Assembly (NCBI RefSeq): GCF_030272615.1
Contig: NC_081407.1
Location: 103,525,897 to 103,589,896, forward strand
DNA: 64,000 nucleotides
Source of the DNA: Cryptomeria japonica
Taxonomy: Eukaryota; Streptophyta; Pinopsida; Cupressales; Cupressaceae
Direction of reading: 5' to 3'
Shown piece by piece: positions 20,656 through 31,724 of the stretch (within the stretch, counting starts at the first letter, position 1; each line of letters opens with the position of its first letter). The notes under the pieces were generated by a model. It saw only the letters and a program-made list of their open reading frames with translations, was not told the origin of the DNA and searched no databases. A program made the translations under genes and the position numbers.

Positions 20656-23600
20656 TAATTCCTTTGGGGTCCTATGGAGTTGTATTGGGGATGGATTGGT
20701 TATCATCTCATAGCGCTTGTGTAGACTATCATCAGAAGATAGTGGAGTGTGTAGATGCAGGAGAGTGGGGATCATTGGAGTTCAGTGATCGATATCCTTA
20801 CGTATGATTTCCACTCTGCAACTTAAGCGGTGCATGTATCAAGGGTGTCAGCTTTTTGTAGTTTGTCTTGAGGATATGGAGGTAGGAGAGAGTCAAGAAA
20901 TCTCTCTTGATGGTCACCCTATTCTTTGAGAGTATGCGGATGTGTTTCCTTTGGATATTCCCAGTATGCCTCCAAAATGAGACATAAATTTTTGCATTGA
21001 CTTGGTTCTTGGCACATAACCTATTTCGAGAGCACCATATTGGATGACTACTTAGGAGTTGAGTGAGTTGAAATTGCAAGTTGAGGATTTGTTGGCCAAG
21101 GGATTCATTTGTCTTAGTGTTTCTCCTTGGGGTGTGTCAGTTATCTTCGTCAAGAAGAAGGATGGTTCTCTTCGATTATGCATTGATTATCGACAGTTGA
21201 ATAAGGTAACCATTTGGAACTGATATCCATTGCCTCGGATTGATGACCTCTTTGATCAGGTGAAGGGAGCCAAGGTGTTTTCTAAGATAGACCTAAAGTC
21301 TGGGTATCATCAGTTGCACATTCATGATGCAGACATTCATAAGATGGTGTTTCGTACTCGTTATGGTCACTATGAGTTCACAGTGGTGCCATTTAGGTTG
21401 ATGAACGCGCCTTCAATGTTCATGAGTCTTATGAATGGGGTTTTTCACACCTACCTTGACCACTTTGTTCTTTTGTTTTTGGATGACATATTGATTTATT
21501 CTAGATCCATGGAAGAGCATGAGGGTCACTTGTGTCAGGTATTGCAGAGCTTGAGGGAGATTCAGCTTTTTGCGAATTTGGCGAAGTGTGATTTCTTCCA
21601 ATCAGAGGTGAGCTATCTTGGTCATATAGTTTTAGGAGAAGGTGTATCTGTGGATCCTTCTAAGATCCAAGCTATTGGTGATTATCCAGCACTGACCAAT
21701 ATTTCTAAAGTTAGAAGTTTCATGGGTTTGGTCGGATATTACTGTCACTTTGTTCAGAGCTTTTCTTGGATAGGCCATCCAATTACTTCTCTTTAGACAA
21801 AAGGGAAGAAGTTTGTTTGGTCAGAGTAGTGTGAATTGTCTTTTCATACCTTGAAGGAATTCCTTGTTAGTGCTCTGATTTTGGTAGTTCCTGACCAATC
21901 CAGAGATTTCATGGTATGCACATATGCCTCTTTAGAAGGTATAGGTGCGGTGCTTATGCAGGATGGACGTGTGGTTGCCTATGAGTCTCGCAAACTCAAG
22001 GATCATGAGTTGAACTATATATTTCATGACTTGGAGTTGGCATCTATAGTGCATGCATTGGTTCATTGGAGACATTTCCTGTTGGGGCATCGATTTGAGC
22101 TGCATGGTGATCACTGCAGTTTGCAGTATATTTTCACGCAGCTGAACTTGAATGCTCAACAGCGAAGATGGATGGAATTCCTCTGCGAGTATGATTTTGA
22201 GGTTCATTATATTTAGGGGAATGAGAATATAGTGGAAAATGCTTTGAGCCATAGGCGGCATGAGGTTGCAGCATTGTCCCTTGGTGTGGACTTGAGTGAG
22301 AGAATTCTTGAAGTTCTTCCTTAGGACACTTGGTATCAGGATGTTAGAGCTGTGGCGGAGTCTGGAAGACCATTGGAGGGTAGATATTCTGGATATACTC
22401 TTGAGTCAGATGGTCTTCTTAGACATCTTGGACAGATCTATGTACCTCCTTTGGAGGGTCTTCGTGTTTTGATCATGACTGAGGCCCATCGTGCACCTTA
22501 TTTGGCACACCCTAGTGTCAAGAAGATGCATGCAGATCTTAGATAGATATATCATCAGGCTAGTATGAAATGTGACATTGCTGATTTTATGTCCAAAAGC
22601 TTGGAATGTCAATGGGTGAAGGTGGAGCATCAGCACCCTGCAGGGCTTTTACAGCCAAATTTGATACCGGATTGGAAATGGGATATGATTTCCATGGATT
22701 TCATAGTAGGGTTGCCTGTTTCTTCATGGCGTCATGATGCCATCATGATCATTATTGATAGATTGACAAAATTTGCTCATTTTCTTCCTATTCGATCTTC
22801 TTACACTACAGCAGTGGTGGCATGAGTCTTCTTGGAAGATGTGGTGAGGTTGCTTGGGATCCCAAGGTGGATCATTTCTAATAGAGACCTTGTCTTTACA
22901 TCGGCCTTGTGGACCTCACTTCAGCATGCTTTGGGGACCCAATTGAACTTCAGTTCAACTTATCACCCAGAGATCGATGGTCAGACTGAGCATGTGAATC
23001 AGGTCTTGGAGGACATGCTTCACATGTATGTTATGGATCAGCAGTGGCGTTGGGAGGAATATCTTTTCCTTGTGGAGTTTGCTTATAATAACGGATATCA
23101 CAGCTCTATAGGCATGTCGCCCTTCCAAGAATTGTATGTTCATCCTTGCTATACTCCTTTGAGTTGGGATCGATTGGAGGATAGGGTGTGTTTAGGCTCA
23201 GAATTGCTTCGTGAGATGGAGCAGCAGGTTGAGCAGATTCGTGGGCATTTGGTTGATGCCCAGGATAGGTAGAAGAAGTATGCTGATGCACATAGAGTTG
23301 ATCACTAGTTTTCAGTTAGTGACTGTGTGTTCTTGAGAGTGCGTCTGTGGAAGAGTCCGATCCGTTATGGAAAGGGTTCTAAGTTGGCACCTCATTTTGT
23401 AGGCCCTTTTGAGATCCTTGAGAGGATAGGACCTGTTGCCTACCGCCTTGCCTTGCCACTGAGTCTATCTCGCATCCATGATGTCTTTCATGTTTCTATT
23501 CTTCATCCTTATCATTGTGATGTGACCCATGTTCTTGATTGGAACACTTTGCAGGTCGAGCACGGGAAGCTTTCCATGGAGCCCGTATGCATCCTTCAGC

Positions 23601-23740
23601 ATCGGGATTTGACCCTCAGGGGTCATACCATCGAGTAGGTAAGGGTCCTATGGGACCCCAATGATGATTCCTTTGTGACTTGGGAAGATGCAGCGAAGAT
23701 GAGAGCTTTATTTTTATCTCTTTTAGGCTTCCACAAGTAA
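20656..23740 (+). pseudogene. B pol: RT, RNase H, integrase, chromodomain-like tail, decayed
   Basis: RT (about 21030-21800) shows [36 protein letters not shown] and the active-site FLDD. RNase H (about 21830-22260) shows ASLEGIGAVLMQDG and ELNY, but the first catalytic Asp is Tyr (CTYAS). Integrase (22470-23270) keeps a degenerate zinc-binding segment ending CDIADF...ECQ, then the DDE residues in MDFIVG, SNRD and TEHVNQ. The C-terminal part has [15 protein letters not shown] and HDVFHVSIL, then VLWDPNDDSFVTWEDA, which resembles the chromodomain-like end of chromoviruses. Stops at Gln and Arg positions break it many times. The terminal TAA at 23738-23740 lies just before the PPT. Confidence 0.9.
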
Positions 23741-23747
23741 GCCTAGG

Positions 23748-23761
23748 CCTGGGGGGGAGGA
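23748..23761 (+). promoter_or_regulatory. PPT of element B
   Basis: CCTGGGGGGGAGGA lies immediately before the TG of the 3' LTR, the position of the plus-strand primer for reverse transcription. Confidence 0.85.
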
Positions 23762-25158
23762 TGTAGTACCCCTCCTCAATCAACCTCTTTTGTATGTTTT
23801 GAGTTACTTCAGTGACTGTTCTGTGGAACATTATTTTATTTTGATTCGGATATTATGCGACATTATTTCATACTTTAACTAGATTTATGGTGTATAATTT
23901 TATGTAGTATTTCAGTGCTTATGAGTAATGTTATTTTTTATGGATCATTATCATGGACTGACACTTTTCCCTTATATTGTGATGCATTATTTATATGTTG
24001 CATATTTGCAAGTGTATTGGGATGCATGGGGATGATTTTCCTTCACTCACTCCAGTGAGATAGGGAACGTCATGATTCTCCTTGATCAGTGTGTTCATCG
24101 TGTCTGTCTGTATATTGTCTATATGCACGTGTGGTTCCTTGGTGCAGGACATTGCAGGTACAAGTATCAGGTAGGTAAGCGGTATCGACTCCTCCTGGTT
24201 TCACAGGTCTGAGCATGCCTTATATATATATATATATATTCGATGGGAGTGGAGGAGATAGTTGTTTTACCCTAGCTTGACCGTAGTTACACTCGTGTGA
24301 GTGTTGTCAGTCGGTTGTGTTTCCCCGTCTAGTTGTTATGTGCGTCATGGTGCCTTGGTTTGGTCATTTGAGAGTTGTCATTTGATCTATCTTGGTTTTG
24401 CATATTTCCATTTATTTAAATGGTTATTTAATTTAAATGGTGTTAGCGTAATCATTTAATTATTATGCTCTGTGATTATTGATTTATTAAATTGATGAAT
24501 TCCTAGATTAAATGGTTAAATGGCTTAATTTATTGTGTAAAGTTGCATTGATATTTTTGTGAAATAAATAAATTGCCTAGCCATTTAAAAAGGTTAAATA
24601 CTTATGTTGAAGGAAGTATTTATGGAAAAAGAAATAAATAAAAGCTTCCCTTTTTATTTTTCCATTTTGGCCTTTTTAATTTAATCATTAGAAATAATTA
24701 TTATTTTTGGGAAAGAAATAAATCTGATTGCCTTTTTAGTTTTAAAATATTTAAATCTGATTGGATGAAATAACTTTAACCTATAATCTTAGGTTAAAAA
24801 GATATTTTGGGCATCCATTCTAGGGATTCACGGCAGGAGAAGAAGAGAAATTTTGGAGGAGAAGAAAAAATTTCGGGAAAAATTACTAGAGGAGCTGGAA
24901 ATTTGAACTGGTTGCAAGACTGGATTTTCTTCACCTCTTGCTTGCTATTTGCTTCAAGGTTGGAGGTTCCCTTCTTGTTTTGAATTTACTTTTTAAAATT
25001 TTTAGTTTGCTTCCTGTGTGTGGAAATTTATATAATTTTCCTGTAGATGTTTGTGGAATAATTGGAATGGAAGAAATAGTGTTTATTATTGTTGTTTTTT
25101 TGAAATCTATATCGCATGTTTGCATTTATGAAGGAAATGGTTCATTTCTCTATCTATT

Positions 25159-26359
25159 TGTAAAGCGGAAAATGATCGAACCCTAGTTGCTCTCCCCTCT
25201 TCCAACTCCAAGGAGAGAGAAGGGAGGTTACTAGGGTTGATGGTTTTCACTTAGGGGAGACTTTACATTCAAAAGAGGGGTTGAAACCCACAAGATCCAA
25301 TCCCACACAATGCAAGATTGGATTCTAAATGAGTTTCAAGGGTTAAGACAGCAAGGCTACCCTCTTTTGTAAAGAATGTTGATAAGAGAATTAAGCTAGG
25401 AATGCATAGAAAGTGAGAAAGATTTGCTTATAAACTAAGATAGGGATATAGGATGAAGCTGCGGACCTGGAATTAGCAGTAAAATGTCGATATGGTGCTG
25501 TCCTGCAAATTTGAGCAAAAGTTGACGGGACGATGGCGCTCAGCGTGCACACGATCCTCCGAAAAATCCGCGAAACGAAGGGGGATCTGCTCGTCTCTGC
25601 ACAAGGATTCCAAATCTTCAATTTCAGCCGCGTACCTGCAACCTACACACAGAAAAGCGAAGACGATTGGGGGGTTAGGGATTAGGGGTTTGCCCTTAGG
25701 TCAAACCCCGGTTTTGGAATTAACCAAGAAATGAGAAATTGTTGTAAATGTAAATGATTGTAATGTAAAACAAGTACTAATACCTTGTTGTAAGGATGTT
25801 TGTACCCTTATGTGCGAAGGTATAGATGTTGTTGTTTGTTGTATGTTGTAGTAGTATGTAGTAAGTGATATCCTATTCAATGGTTGAATCCTTGTCTTGA
25901 ATGCAACACTTAGCCTTGAATGGAGACTTGGAATGATCAATTGCTTGAAGGAATGTTTGAATGCTTGAATGCTTGAGTATCGTTTCCACATATGTTCATC
26001 TTCTCCCCAAAATGAGAGAGAAAATGTAGTTTATATACTTGTCAATTAGGGCTGATAGACTGATTTTCCAGACCTTAGGCCGACCAGGAAATGTTATTTT
26101 CCAAATTGCAAACAAAAAGACCTGAAGTCCCAAAGGAGACCGGGCCCAAAATAGGGCCAGGGACCAGGGCGCTGGGTGCTCTGGTCCCACCTCCCGAGAC
26201 AGCAGGGTGCAAGGAGGATCAGGCCAGGGTGCTTGAAAAATGCAGTTTTTGGTGTCGTGGACAAGTTTCGGGGTCTCCATTCAGGTTTCGTGTTGCGTCG
26301 CCATCGTGAAGACTGAAATGCAGTTGAAATTGCAAGTGTCACAATTTTAGGATGCTACA
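25159..26359 (-). repeat. 3' LTR of C1
   Basis: On the plus strand it runs TGTAAAGCGG to GATGCTACA, 1201 bp. The minus-strand TATA (TATATAA) is at 26031-26037. A GC-rich block with GGCGCTGGGTGCTCTGGTCCC lies at 26150-26190. One copy of the GGGACGATGGCGCTC hairpin motif is at 25527-25557. It is about 30 bp shorter than the other LTR because it has fewer copies of the GC-rich unit. Confidence 0.9.
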
Positions 26360-27101
26360 TTTAGCCCCCACTTTAGCGGGAGTATGTATGCTCATACTTC
26401 TGGTAAAGTACAAGGAAACAACATTGAAAGACTTTCACCACGTCAAGGAGGCAAGACACACCAAGCCCCCAGTGGACTAAGGATCTTACGACTTCGATTG
26501 ACAAAGTAAAAGGGAAGATCACGAGGGAGAACCATGACTGTCAGTAGTAAGATTCCCTCACTATGAGTCATGCAAGAGAAATACCGAAAATTTTCAAGGC
26601 AAAGCTAAGTTCACCAAGAAATTTTCAAGTATCTTGAAGGGATAGACAGGGTGTATGCCCCCCTATGTTAAAGTGATCGCACACGCATCAACGGGGGTGA
26701 TTGTTTTAACGTAGTGATACACATAAGAAATGAGAAAGGAAAGGAGCACGTTATCGCAAGGATTTAGCCCCCAAGTGTGAGATAAACCCGAGGATAATAA
26801 ACACAAAACACAAAGCACGAGGTGACTTCGCTTTCCTCGGGGTCAATATGCTGTATGATAATTCATGTATATATCATATGTATGTATGCATAATTTTTCT
26901 TCATTCCCCAATCAAGGAAGGTCACCTAGAAGAAGGGAACACATGTGTCTTTTGAGTCAACATGAGAGAGACCAAAAGAGATCTCAATGTTTTGCATCGT
27001 CCTCAAGTAGACAACACTAAGGACAACAAATAGAAGAATGAGAATAACACATAGAAGAAGTAACAAAAGAGAGGAGGAGAGAATCTGCTATGCTAATGAA
27101 A
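26360..27101 (-). other. C1 3' untranslated region with PPT
   Basis: Next to the LTR, on the minus strand, is AAAGTGGGGGCTAAA, the PPT (26360-26374). The rest has no coding potential. Complete gypsy elements would have several kilobases of RT-RNase H-integrase here, so pol is missing, not just mutated. The matching stretch in C2 is 56674-57447. Confidence 0.75.
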
Positions 27102-27593
27102 CTAGTCTAGCACGTCATCTACCCCCCGATCTTGTTGATCAATGTTTCGGGAAGACAGGGAACACGCTAGAGGAGGAACATCCAACACAGCAGATGGAGC
27201 TATCACAAGATCCAAACAAGGGCTATGTTCATGTTCCAAGCCACGTTGTTCTTGTCTAGGAGCTAGGATAAGTTCTTTAGAAAATTCGTTAGATAAGTGG
27301 TTATCAATATCAACAAGTTCATATTCACTATCAGAAGCAAGAGGAGTAACATGTTCATCATGACTAACATTTTCATCTATATCATCGCCAAGATTTATAA
27401 AAATAGGATCTTTAACTCGCACAGGATCAAGACCATCATGCATCTTATGTTTAGGAGATTTTGGCTCAATTTCTGGCTGAGGAGAAAATGGAATAATGCT
27501 TGTTGAAGGTGTTTTGGGGGATTGTAAAGTTTGAGAAGCAGCTGCTTGAGCTCTAAGACGACGCTTTCATCGGTGTTCAAGTGCAGAATGATT
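27102..27593 (-). pseudogene. C1 in-frame extension downstream of gag-protease
   Basis: This acidic, Pro/Ser-rich segment follows the gag-protease frame without a shift, separated only by stops. It contains PIFINLGDDIDENV and ELVDIDNHLSNEF and ends DRGVDDVLD. A TGA at 27594-27596 is shared with C2, and a second TGA is private to C1. There is no recognised domain. It may be the remnant linker between protease and a deleted RT. Confidence 0.55.
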
Positions 27594-30544
27594 TCATCTA
27601 GTCTTAGTAGGAAGTGGAGAAGATTGAGGAGGAGGAGTGTTCTCATCCTTATCACCTGGGTGTTTAGGTTGTGGTCTCTTAGGCTGGATAATAGGAGAAG
27701 AAGAAGGTCTCTTCTCTCTATAAAAAGAAGGAGGAGGAACTGCTCCATATAAAGGAGGAATTTTTGGTTTAGGAAGGAGACCAAGTCCATCATGACGAGG
27801 AGGTATAGGTCTACCTTTAGAAAGTTTGTCAGGCATAGACATAGTCATATCCATAGGAATGGGTTGGGAATCTTCTTGAGGAAAGACATTAGTTTTATCT
27901 TTCAAAGGAAGAACTTCCTTCTCAAGAACGATAGGAATATCAAGTTTGGGTGTTCTAGGTTCACTTAGAGATAAGATCATATCTGTTTTCCACTTTTGAT
28001 AAGATTTGAAAAGATGATCACTTCGCGGAGGAAGAGATTGGAATTGTTTAGGCCAAAAGTAATCAATAGGAACGCTAGAAGTTCTTTCAGCTGGTTTAAA
28101 GAGACTATGATTGACAGTAACAACTTCACCATTATGGGGAAATTTCAAACATTTATGAATAGGAGAAGCAAAAGCTTTCATGGAAGATAGCCAAGGATAG
28201 CCAACCTTCACACGAAATTGTTCGGATGAAGGAATAATAGCAAAGTTCACATCAAGGGATTTGTTATGAACTTCAATAGGTAATGTAATAGAACCAATTG
28301 CAGGAGAAGAAAATGCATCAAATAATTTCACAATCACATCTGTTTTGTCATAGATCACTTGATTCAATTGCAAAGTAAAAAGAAATTCTTCAGTAATAAC
28401 ATTAACCATGCACGAAGGATCAATAAGCACTCCACAGCAAGGTGTATTCTTGACTTTTGCAACTATGTATAAAGGACCATCAGGTGCCCTGATAGTTTCA
28501 CTAGAATCAAATGTGATGGAAGGTTCTTTAGGGTTTTCTTGCTACTCTACAAAGTTAATCACATTTGGAGTCATAGACACAAGACCATCAGATGAGAGAG
28601 AGGAATCATTAGTCTCAATCGCATTAGAGGTATGAGAAGGTAATGGATTAGTAAAAATCTGAAGATTTTGGTTAGGAGGAGCTACAGATGTGTTTCCTTT
28701 ATCATTCACTCCAGAAACAGAGATAGTATTATTATCAATCTAATCTTGAGTTTTACCCTTTAAAGAAAAACATTTTTCAGTATCATGCCCAGGCTGACGA
28801 TGAAATTGACAAAAAGATTTGTTATCAAAATAAGGTGAAGTAATCTTTGCAGGATCTATTTGCCTTATAGGAGGAAGAGTAAGCACATTTTGTTCCAATA
28901 ACTTATTCATAATACTATGCAATGATTCATTCAAAGGAGTATACTTTCTTTCTTTCTTGAAAAACTTAGAAATAGGAGGCACACCTGATGCTGCATTCAC
29001 ATTGTTGTTGATGATGTTTTCATTGAATTTGATGGAATCTCTCTTCGGTTTAAACTTCCCAAATGGTTGTTGACTGCTATCACCCTTATCACTTAGAGCC
29101 ATAGGATGTGATTGTTCCATTTGACTCACAGTCAGTTGATAATTGTGAAGAGTTGCACACAACTGTTGGAAAGAAGTAAACTCAGAAAATAGAAGTTTGT
29201 CTCGAATATCTTTTTGTAAATTAGAAATAAAAATTCTTTGAATATCATTGTCAGGCACTGGAAAAGAAATTTGAGCATACAAATGCTTATATCTACCAAT
29301 GAAATCAGTCACTTTTTCTTTAACACCTTGTTTACAATGCATTAAATCAATCAAAGTAACTTTAGGACTTATATTGTTTTGAAATTTTTGAATGAAAGCA
29401 TTTGCAAGTTGTTCGAAAGAAGTAATAGAATAAGAAGGCAACGAGAAATACCATTGTAGGGCTTTGTCTCTTAATGTTCTAGTAAACAGTTTTGCAAGCC
29501 ACCTTTGGTCATAAGCAAAATCAGTACATATGGTTTGAAAAGTCTTAACATGTGTTAGAGGATCACCTTTACCATTATAAAGCTCCAAATGCGGGATTTC
29601 AACATGTTTAGGAGGGGTAGCTCGAACAATGTCAAGAGAAAGTGGGCTCGCAACATCAAATGTGGGCACACTAAACTTAGATTGATTCATAGAGGCAATT
29701 TGTTGCTGTATAGAAGAGACAGTTTGTGCAAGATTGTTAATGGCGCTTCAGTCGAAGAATTCATATTAGATGTGTTAGATTGAGATGGAGGTGTTATGTT
29801 ATTGAAAGAAGGTAGAGAGTAAGGTGGTGGGACACTATGATAGTTGGTCATAGGAGATGATTGGACAGGAGGAACACTACAAGGAGGAATGGAATGGTTG
29901 AATGAATTGCCCCCTTGCGTCATGTTCATTTGTGGAGATATAATAGGAACACTCTTTGAAGGAATGAATGAAGAAGTCGGATTGAATGAAGGAAGAGGGT
30001 TAATTGAAGAAGAAGGATTGCCCCCATGACTAGTGATCATAGGCGGAATGTCTTGTATAGAAGTAGTCATTATGTTTGATGTAAAGGTAGGTATGCTAGC
30101 AATAGAAGTTGTCAAAGGAATAGAATGATTGACTTGAGTAGGAGGTTGTGTATAACTCAAAGTTTCGGCACAACTCTTCATAGGCATCACATTCGAATCC
30201 ACAATGTGTGCAATACCACGCAAAATATCAATTCCATTCTTATCACTTTGAAGCATATGTTTTAGACCCTCAATTAAAGGAAGAGCTTGACTATCGGGGT
30301 ATTCTTGAGACATCCATTGTTGAAAATCATCAAATTGATTATCCAATTTCGAAAGTTGTTCTACAGAAACCTCATGGAGAGCTTCTTCATCATTAGGAGG
30401 ATTAGAGGAATTACCCATGTCCTCGTTAAAAAGGCTATTCAAATTAGGTTCCATCTCCTCAGTAATTAAACCTTGGAAAGACTTAATTCTACGGCTTCAT
30501 CTAACGGGAATAGTGTAAGTAGGGCTTATTGTTGTAAAACTCAT
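27594..30544 (-). pseudogene. C1 gag-protease, broken
   Basis: It corresponds to the intact C2 ORF at about 97% by eye. Breaks are a CGA-to-TGA stop near 30500, a 1-bp deletion at about 29742, a Leu-to-stop (TAG) at about 28742, and a CAG-to-TAG near 28540. Surviving segments are 30454-29687, 29690-28740 and 28430-27594. They carry the gag core (YNGKGDPLTHVKTFQ ... LRDKALQWYFSLPS), the knuckle-like CQFHRQPGHDTEKC and the protease-like LIDPSCMVNVI. Past the C2 stop, C1 reads through with PKRPQPKHPGDKDENTPPP, showing the longer ancestral frame. Confidence 0.85.
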
Positions 30545-31724
30545 GCACCAGAAAGAGAGAGAAGATTTTGAATTTTAGAGGTAGCAATTTTCAGTAAAAT
30601 CAGCCAATCTTCTAGATTTAATATGTTAAATGCAATCACGACAGTCTCCCGAAATTTCAGAAAAAATGTCTGGGACCGTGGCGCTCGGAGTGCACACGGT
30701 CCTGGCAACTTTTTTCGAAATTTGCAGGGATGAAAGTTATGATGATTTTAAAGCTAATCTGAAAAAATTGAGTGATTTTACGATCTGTAGATAGGCCAAA
30801 TTAAAGTTGCAATCTCAAAATTGAACCCTACCAAGATTGTCAAAAAATGCAAATTTTGAATTTTGAAAAAGAGAGGGAAACTGAAATTTTGAATTTTATG
30901 ATTTTAGAGGGAATACCAAAAGCAATGCAAGTTTTGAAATTTAAAAGCTGACTCAATTTCACGCAAAATTCAATTTTGAAAGCGGAAATCAAAGTTGTTG
31001 TAATTAAGCATTTAATTTCAAAAGTCACAAAATGCAAGAATTTGAATAAAGCATTGAAATTTCGAATGAATGCAAACACACTTTTAAGATTTAGGACGGT
31101 AAGAACACAATTTTGACACAAAATTTCAATTTAAACAATTTTTGAATGATTAGGAGCCTTAATCCAAGCAATCACAAGACCAACTTTGACTGTAATTTTG
31201 AAAGTGTTATAATTGATAAAATCAGCCAAAATTCTGGATTTTAGCAAGAAAATACAGTAAGATCTAGCTCCCGAAATTTTGGAAAAAATGTCAGGGACGA
31301 TGGCGCTCGGAGTGCACACGGTCCTCGCAACTTTTTTCCAAATTTTCAGGGATGAAAGATATTGTGATTTTATTGTGGAATCCAAAGTTACAGCTGATTT
31401 GGAGATGTTTTGATCAGTGAAATTGTCGGACAAAGGTTGAATCAAGAGGATTTCAAAAATTAGGGTTTTGACACTTAACCACTTAATTTTCAAAATTAAA
31501 GCACAAATATGAACTGATAATTTGTAATAGAAGGGCAGATCTGAAACAAGCATTAACAATTAAACATTTCACAAGTTCAATTTTCAAAAAGAAAATTTAG
31601 GGTTTTTATGCAATCAACCTCTAAAATTTGCAAAAGATCAAACATGGAAATATAACCAAGGAATCCAATTTTCAAATCTAACCATGAATAATCAGAAAGG
31701 ATGTTCATGTCGGGTTCACCGAAA
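30545..31724 (-). other. C1 leader with two conserved hairpins and a leader ORF
   Basis: This 5' untranslated region is about 1.18 kb. Two homologous hairpins lie at 30652-30723 and 31274-31346, each with an outer A/T stem and an inner GC stem. A long frame on the same strand (31559-30840) is interrupted once at 31131-31133; in C2 the same frame is open for 243 codons. The frame is AT-rich, encodes Phe/Ile/Lys-rich sequence and may be chance. Confidence 0.6.
31709..31721 (-). promoter_or_regulatory. PBS-like site of C1
   Basis: On the minus strand, CGGTGAACCCGAC lies 3 bp after the LTR. C2 has TGGTGAACCCGAC at the same place. The TGG start fits pairing with a tRNA CCA end. I cannot name the tRNA with confidence. 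Confidence 0.6.

Noticed and set aside
25391-26342. Frames of 70-96 codons in C LTRs, repeated in all four LTR copies
   Set aside because: They recur only because the LTR recurs. They cross TATA, U5 and GC-repeat segments on both strands and show no protein features.
27395-27793. 132-codon Leu/Arg-rich minus-strand frame (also 57711-58109)
   Set aside because: It overlaps the gag-protease frame in another phase; Leu-rich composition comes from the GAA/GAG-rich complement.
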